Assembly (NCBI GenBank): GCA_011009095.1
Contig: VTPC01008030.1
Coordinates: forward strand, 27,141-91,140
Length of the DNA stretch: 64,000 nucleotides
Origin: Ignelater luminosus
Taxonomy: Eukaryota > Arthropoda > Insecta > Coleoptera > Elateridae
Direction: 5' to 3'
Position 1 is the first letter of the stretch, and each line of letters opens with the position of its first letter. The notes beneath the pieces were generated by a model. The model worked only from the letters and a program-made list of their open reading frames with translations. It had not been told where the DNA came from and ran no database searches. Below are positions 59,301-64,000 of this stretch, piece after piece. The position numbers and the translations under genes are program-made.

Positions 59301-60950
59301 TTTAACACTAACCGATAAGCTTCATAATATCCCTCACTCTTCAGTTTTTTAATTGTGTCATTCATCCTTTTCATCGCTAAGCCATAATTAGTGGAGAGTG
59401 GGGAGTGATTTTCAATGAATGGTAGTCGCACTTTTATACGACCTTCTTCATTAATCCTAACTGAATCTAAAAAATGCTGGCTTGTGGCAGCTTCAAGTTC
59501 AATTTTACTTAATTTCTCTGAAGGATGTGATGCCCAGTGTATCTAGCGACCATAAATCAGTAATTCTGGCATCCTTAGTGACTAACATAGAAAGACCTTT
59601 ACAATTGTTCGCATCTTTTGAGACCTTTCCCATAAATGTCCAACCAAGCTTGGTTTGGAAGGCTATCAGCCCATTACGGACTTTCTTTCTATTACCAGTT
59701 AATAAACTTCCAACCACATCTGCGCCGAACAAAACTTCTATTGCACCATCTGTGTTGACGTTACTTAAAATAAATGTTATGAAGCTTCAATTTCTCTACC
59801 CATGGTCCACTTGAAATTGGGGCAATTTTGTGATGATCTGTAGCTTCAGATTAGTATGTGTAATCACCTTCTAACGAGAAAAGAGTGATTGTATAAACAT
59901 CATGTTGGGTCACCTCAGTAGTGTATCCACCAAACAATGAGTGCTGAATCGACTCACACCTTTCAGGTAAATGTCCCATTTTCTTTGCTGTGTTTTTAAC
60001 AATATAGAGTTTTTTGAACGCTGAATCTAGCAGTGCCCTTATAATCTTCTCATAATTACCGTGCTTAAATTTAACTAACAAAGTTTATAGTATAACAGTA
60101 CAAACCATAGATATACTAGGGATGGCATTTACCTGTGTGTCTTCTTTGAGTGTTCCCTTTTCCACCTCCTTTATATCTTCACATACTTTAGGGAAGTGGG
60201 TCTTTTGCAAATTATGCACTTCGGTCTGTTTCTGCAAAATCTGGCGGAGTGTGAAAATCGCAAACAGCAGAAGCAAGCTTTCTTTTCCTCTACAATTTTG
60301 CGCCTCTCTGCTAGAGGCTTATCTTGAGCCTTGATACACTCCTGTGATCTGTGGTAAAAGGAACAGAACATTCAGTCTGCCTTGGGTTGATATTGAACAG
60401 TGGTAAGCAATCTCACAGCAGTGGGAACTTCCCATTAGATAGTTTTTTTACAATTTTTAAGTTCATCTCTATTATTGGCCTTCCCTTTGTTCTGTTCAAC
60501 CCCAGGACTATGCGACACTGCCAACCCAAAACCGTGCAATGCCATAGCTATCTTTTGATAATAATCTCAGTAATATGTTAACTTTTTGGGCGTTTTAAGG
60601 TCTATTATATGTAGGCTCCAGCAACTAAACATGGGGGGTCCCTTTCAAGACTTTGAAGAATTTATTCGCTACCGCGTGGCGTTCCCGAAAATCGTGACAC
60701 TAAAGGTCCGCGCTTTAAAGGTCTTGTAGAGAAGGGAACCCTGTATAATCTGGATGCTATCAGATTTAAGCAGGTGCAGACCATTAGCATTTTCTGCTGG
60801 GGAAACAATAGAATATATTGTAGGTAACTGATGTCGTCAATTGGAAAATAATGCTGTGCCGAATAAAATTCATTAAAAGCTTGTTCTAAAACATTAAATC
60901 TTATATACCACATTATAAATACTTACCTTTGCTAGTTCTCTAAAATGAAG
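56395..60950 (-). mobile_element. BEL/Pao LTR retrotransposon fossil (copy 3), longest
   Basis: Minus-strand parts from high to low coordinates: Gag-like segment (60662-60913), zinc knuckle (ACFCCLRFSHSARFCRNRPK, 60171-60371), protease region (IIRALLDSAFKKLYIV, 59851-60081), reverse transcriptase pieces (YGLAMKRMNDTIKKLKSEGY, 59153-59431; FRMNRLGTVADIWRAFLQLS, 58889-59131), RNase H/linker (SLTIPRLELLAASISGRLYK, 58123-58341; WCHVPGTINPADLVSQG, 57840-58094) and integrase (YRAAHIELILSLSTDSFLKG, IIYGDQGSNFIGF, 56869-57534), then its C-terminal tail (56395-56817). All major BEL/Pao parts are represented in order. It is broken, with about ten or more interruptions, and no LTR pair was recognised. 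The gaps between parts are small, so it is younger-looking than copies 1 and 2, but inactive. Confidence 0.9.
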
Positions 60951-61550
60951 AAACGTACTCTATTGCGATAGCCCAATTATCACTGACCAGACTGTTATCC
61001 ATAACAAATTCACAAAAGGCTTAAAGCTGAAACAATAGACAACGAAAACAAAAAGTTCAGTAAATATTAAGAGGTGTAGACAGAGTTAAAACGCTTATGA
61101 AATTTATAGAACATCAAAATAACTCTGATCGTCATTTTTGCGGAAAGGGCAGTCTCAAAAAAAACTCCTAAGCCATATAGGAGCCCTTAATCTAGATAAA
61201 GGCAACTATTCAAAGAATCCATTTTAAGTAAGTACATTGAGAATAGTTAGAAAATTTTTGAATGCAGAATAAGCTGAATTATCTCTCTGTAATTTTAATA
61301 TTGACTGATCGAGTAAAACAGGAAATAGTAATAGTAATTTGACTTTTATTATATGAAACAAAAATATATATAATACTCAGTAAAGGGGGGCGAGATTCAG
61401 CTAGAGACAGTAAGTAAAAGAAAAACAAACTGACTCCACTGTTCTTCTACCGAACCCATAACAAAAAACTTGAGGTTCTGGTACGTTAAAAAAATTATTT
61501 ATTTTCTTCACTGTTACTTTGTGAAACTCCATGTTAATAAATTATAAAAA
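60951..61550. other. Non-coding stretch
   Basis: About 600 bp between the BEL/Pao fossil and the next LINE. It may include the fossil's untranslated leader or an eroded LTR, but no border motif is certain. Confidence 0.4.
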
Positions 61551-61990
61551 TAAAAACACCATTCCATTTATAACCTCAGAATTTATTTGCCTAACGCGTT
61601 TCGATATTACAATATCATTTTCAAAGGCATAAATAAACTAGTTGTCATAATAACCAGCTAATTTGATCCAAGGTCCAATCAAAAATATGTAACAACGGCG
61701 ATTTTATTATGTCCATCTGCTCATTCGTTTAAGGTACTTTGTGTTTGTAAATTTCGAACGCTTATACCTTTAATGATTAAGAACAGTGCCCAGAAAAAAA
61801 CTGCAATACAACAGAAAATGTGAAAGTGTAAATTGTATACAAAATAGGCCCCAGAATTGACCTCTGCAGAACACCGCGAGTAACATCACAAAACAGAGAA
61901 ATTCTGTCTTGACATCTAGTAATTACTTGCTGTCTGTTATTCAAATAATTTAACATGAGGTTTATAGCATCAACATCGAGGCCGATAAAA
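61550..61990 (-). mobile_element. Jockey/CR1-type LINE fragment
   Basis: Minus strand 61830-61985 reads INLMLNYLNNRQQVITRC and VTRGVLQRSILGPILYTIY, matching the reverse-transcriptase segment SYLxNRxQxV...GVPQGSILGPLLFxIY. The left part (61560-61640) contains, in the same orientation, AATATCGAAACGCGTTAG, a phrase common near the 3' ends of insect retroelements. Only this piece of RT remains. Confidence 0.7.
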
Positions 61991-62009
61991 TGCAGTCTTC
62001 TTGTTCTTC

Positions 62010-62510
62010 GTATTCTCTTGTCAGGGGAGTCGTGATCATTGTTAACTTTTTCTTGTGGCTTTTCTTATTATTTCTCTCCATCGTTCTCTGTTGTTCGCTT
62101 CCCTGCTGGTTTATTGTATAGATAAGTTTGTAGCTACTTTTATTTGGTCGCTCTATCTTTTTGGTGATTTTCCTCTTGGTCTGGAACCTTCCATCTTACC
62201 ATACACAACTAATCGCTCTATGTTGTCAGTGTTTCTTTTAGATGTGTGGCCAAAAAACTTTATGATTTTGAATTCTATGGTTTTACGAAGCCGTTGTGGT
62301 TTATTAATTTCTTCCAGGATTGGCTGATTTGTTTTCCTTAGTGTCCAGGGAACACGAAGTATTTGTCTCCAGCACCACATCTCTGTTGCGTCAATCTTCC
62401 TTTTGTCTTGCACTTTAAGGGTCCATAATTCAGCACCGTAGAGCAGTGTGGAAAATATTGATGTTTTAATTACTTGTTTTTTGGTGTTCATCGTTATGTC
62501 ACTGTCCATT
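62010..62510 (-). mobile_element. RTE-like LINE, 3' end fragment
   Basis: Minus strand 62153-62509 is one open frame of 118 codons: KKQVIKTSIFSTLLYGAELW, TEMWCWRQILRVPWTLRKTN, EFKIIKFFGHTSKRN and VYGKMEGSRPRGKSPKR. This is the conserved C-terminal region downstream of RT in RTE-like insect LINEs (LLYGxExWTL...EMWxxRRxLRxxW...FxGHxxR). It lies directly beside the other LINE fragment in the same orientation. Confidence 0.8.
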
Positions 62511-62862
62511 CATTTTCTTTGGAGATGGAGAGTAAATGTTTGCGTGTGCATTTTACAGAAGAAATGATTGCGGTTAAAAATGAAATTAAAAACTTTCAGT
62601 CATTAACAAATATTAATTTTCTTTGAAATTCTTTACCTGTTCTTGATAAACCCATCATTGATTTATAGGGAGTTGACAATCTTAAGTACGGTATTTACTT
62701 TAACAAAACCAATATAACTGAAGAAATAAAAAATAGAGGTCGAGTAAGGGTAGTTCCGTAATTTGTTTAAATTTTAACTGGCCAGTATTTGTAGAGAACA
62801 TGTTACAACACATATCACACAATATAAAAACAGATTTTGGCAGTTTCTTGATTTTTGAATCG

Positions 62863-64000
62863 GTATGCCTAAACCAAAAGCAGGAATCGCCGCTAAATGT
62901 TGTAAATATGTGGAAGAATTTGGTGAATTTGTATTTTCTACAGACGGTATACTTTTATTTTGTCAAGCGTGTGTGCAGAAAAAAAATCGCAGGTATTCCA
63001 TCATGTGCAAACCAGTGCCCATCAAGCTGCCAAAGTGCGTTATGATAAACAGAAACAAACTTTCAAAATATATTAAGTGACAAAAGTTTCAGTATTCACG
63101 TGATCTTTGTAAAGAATCCGTGTCAGCAGATATTCCGTTTCACAAACTAAATAATAAAAAGTGACTTTTTAAAAAAGTGTAGTGAATAAAAGACTTCTCA
63201 CGAATCAGGATTACGTGAAAACTATTTGTCCGAATTATACGAAAAGACCATCTCGCGTATACGTGAAACTCTCGAAAACAAATCCATATGGATTTCTATT
63301 GACGAAGCTACTGACGAGACAGGAAGGTATGTTGAAGAGTTGGAGATATAGATACTTTGGCCGAGTTTTATCTTTTGCATTTAACTTTTTTGTCGGCTAC
63401 AAATCATTCAACAATTTCGAAAGCCGTCTGTGATGCCCTGCAAGTATTGTGGGCCGGTGGAATTAAATACGATCAAGTGCTTCTTTTCGTTACTGATGCA
63501 GCAAGGTACGTGTTAAAAGCAGCCAAAGCTTTGCAGGTGCTTTTCACGAAGATGGTGCACGTAAGTGTTTGGCACTTGGGCTACATCGCGTTTGCAGAGA
63601 AATTCAATAAATGCATCCCACGGTGAATTCCCTAATTTCCCATGTGAAAAAGGCATTTTGTAAGGCTCCGTCCAGAATTTAGTTGTTTTCTTTCTAAACT
63701 TCCAATCATTCCACTACCACTACAGCCAGCTGTTACGAGATGGGGTAGCTAGTTGAAGGCTGTCTTTTATTATGCAAACTACTAAGAGGATGTCAGAGAA
63801 ATTGTTTGCAGTTTAGAACTAAATGAGATGCATAAGAGTGCTCAAAATTGCTTGAAAGTGCCAACATTGAGAAAAATCAATTAAGTTACGTTAAAGCCAA
63901 CTTTTCTTGGTTGACTCAATTGCAAAGCTGGAAGGAAGGCTCTCACTTTTTGATTGCGTGAGTACAGTAAGAAATGCTTTGGTTGCTGTGGAAAATCTGC
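62863..64000 (+). pseudogene. hAT transposase related to CGGBP1, partial (cut by window end)
   Basis: Starts MPKPKAGIAAKCCKYVEEF at 62865 with a zinc-binding segment (FCQACVQKK). Further on it reads ISIDEATDETGRYVEE near 63290-63345, NHSTISKAVCDALQVLWAG (63395-63460), VTDAARYVLKAAKALQ (63490-63540) and TRWGS near 63737. Similar proteins, with an N-terminal zinc finger and an RNase H-like hAT core, are numerous in insects; vertebrate CGGBP1 derives from this hAT lineage. Here the reading changes frame several times and carries stops, so it is a dead copy. It continues past the window edge. No terminal repeat was identified upstream. Confidence 0.75.

Noticed and set aside
1-64000. CRISPR arrays, bacterial operons, ribosome binding sites, rRNA
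   Set aside because: None seen; base composition, splice-like signals and transposon content are those of an arthropod.

Overview
The window looks like AT-rich intergenic or intronic DNA from an arthropod, most likely an insect. It carries no bacterial-style operons, rRNA or confident tRNA. What can be recognised is almost entirely transposon remains typical of insect genomes: Tc1/mariner elements of several subfamilies, pogo, hAT, RTE-like and RNase H-bearing LINEs, BEL/Pao LTR elements, a solo LTR, and large palindromic non-autonomous elements. The order of insect cannot be fixed from the sequence alone.

Layout. 0-0.9 kb: tail of an RNase H-bearing LINE. 5.3-13.05 kb: a dense cluster with a broken BEL/Pao element, a Tc1 fragment, a mariner relic holding a solo LTR, a complete-ended Tc1 element holding a MITE, and an 877-bp palindromic element. 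15.85-17.53 kb: a broken ORF of an uncharacterised arthropod repeat family (family A). 17.66-18.97 kb: a DD37E Tc1/mariner element. 20.4-22.5 kb: an RTE-like LINE. 23.1-25.5 kb: a pogo transposase split by a complete-ended Tc1 element. 28.6-33.4 kb: Tc1, LINE, BEL/Pao and DD37E relics. 35.0-36.55 kb: a Tc3-like element. 36.57-39.8 kb: a second uncharacterised family (family B), split by a 1.3-kb palindromic element with TA duplications. 43.6-44.5 kb: a third uncharacterised family (family C, CGGQNKN motif). 45.0-46.5 kb: a Tc1 element, apparently inside a hAT-like element. 50-51.7 kb: mariner and LINE pieces. 56.4-60.95 kb: the longest BEL/Pao fossil. 61.5-62.5 kb: two LINE tails. 62.86 kb to the end: a hAT transposase related to CGGBP1, cut by the window edge.

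Host content is sparse. The best candidate is a 5' coding exon at 40,812-41,403 on the plus strand. It is open throughout, shows no transposon signature, is rich in Tyr, Asn and Ser, and ends at a textbook splice donor. A tiny minus-strand frame ending in five arginines, with an AATAAA just after its stop, lies head-to-head 322 bp upstream. Two other short stretches (13.8 kb and 27.3 kb, minus strand) have splice-like borders and are weaker.

The elements are nested, so their relative ages can be read: solo LTR inside mariner, MITE inside Tc1, Tc1 inside pogo, palindromic element inside family B. The most interesting material is the three uncharacterised, repeated arthropod ORF families, and the two palindromic elements, whose repeated internal inverted modules and exact TA borders suggest a shared design. 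Family names here rest on motif recognition without database searches.
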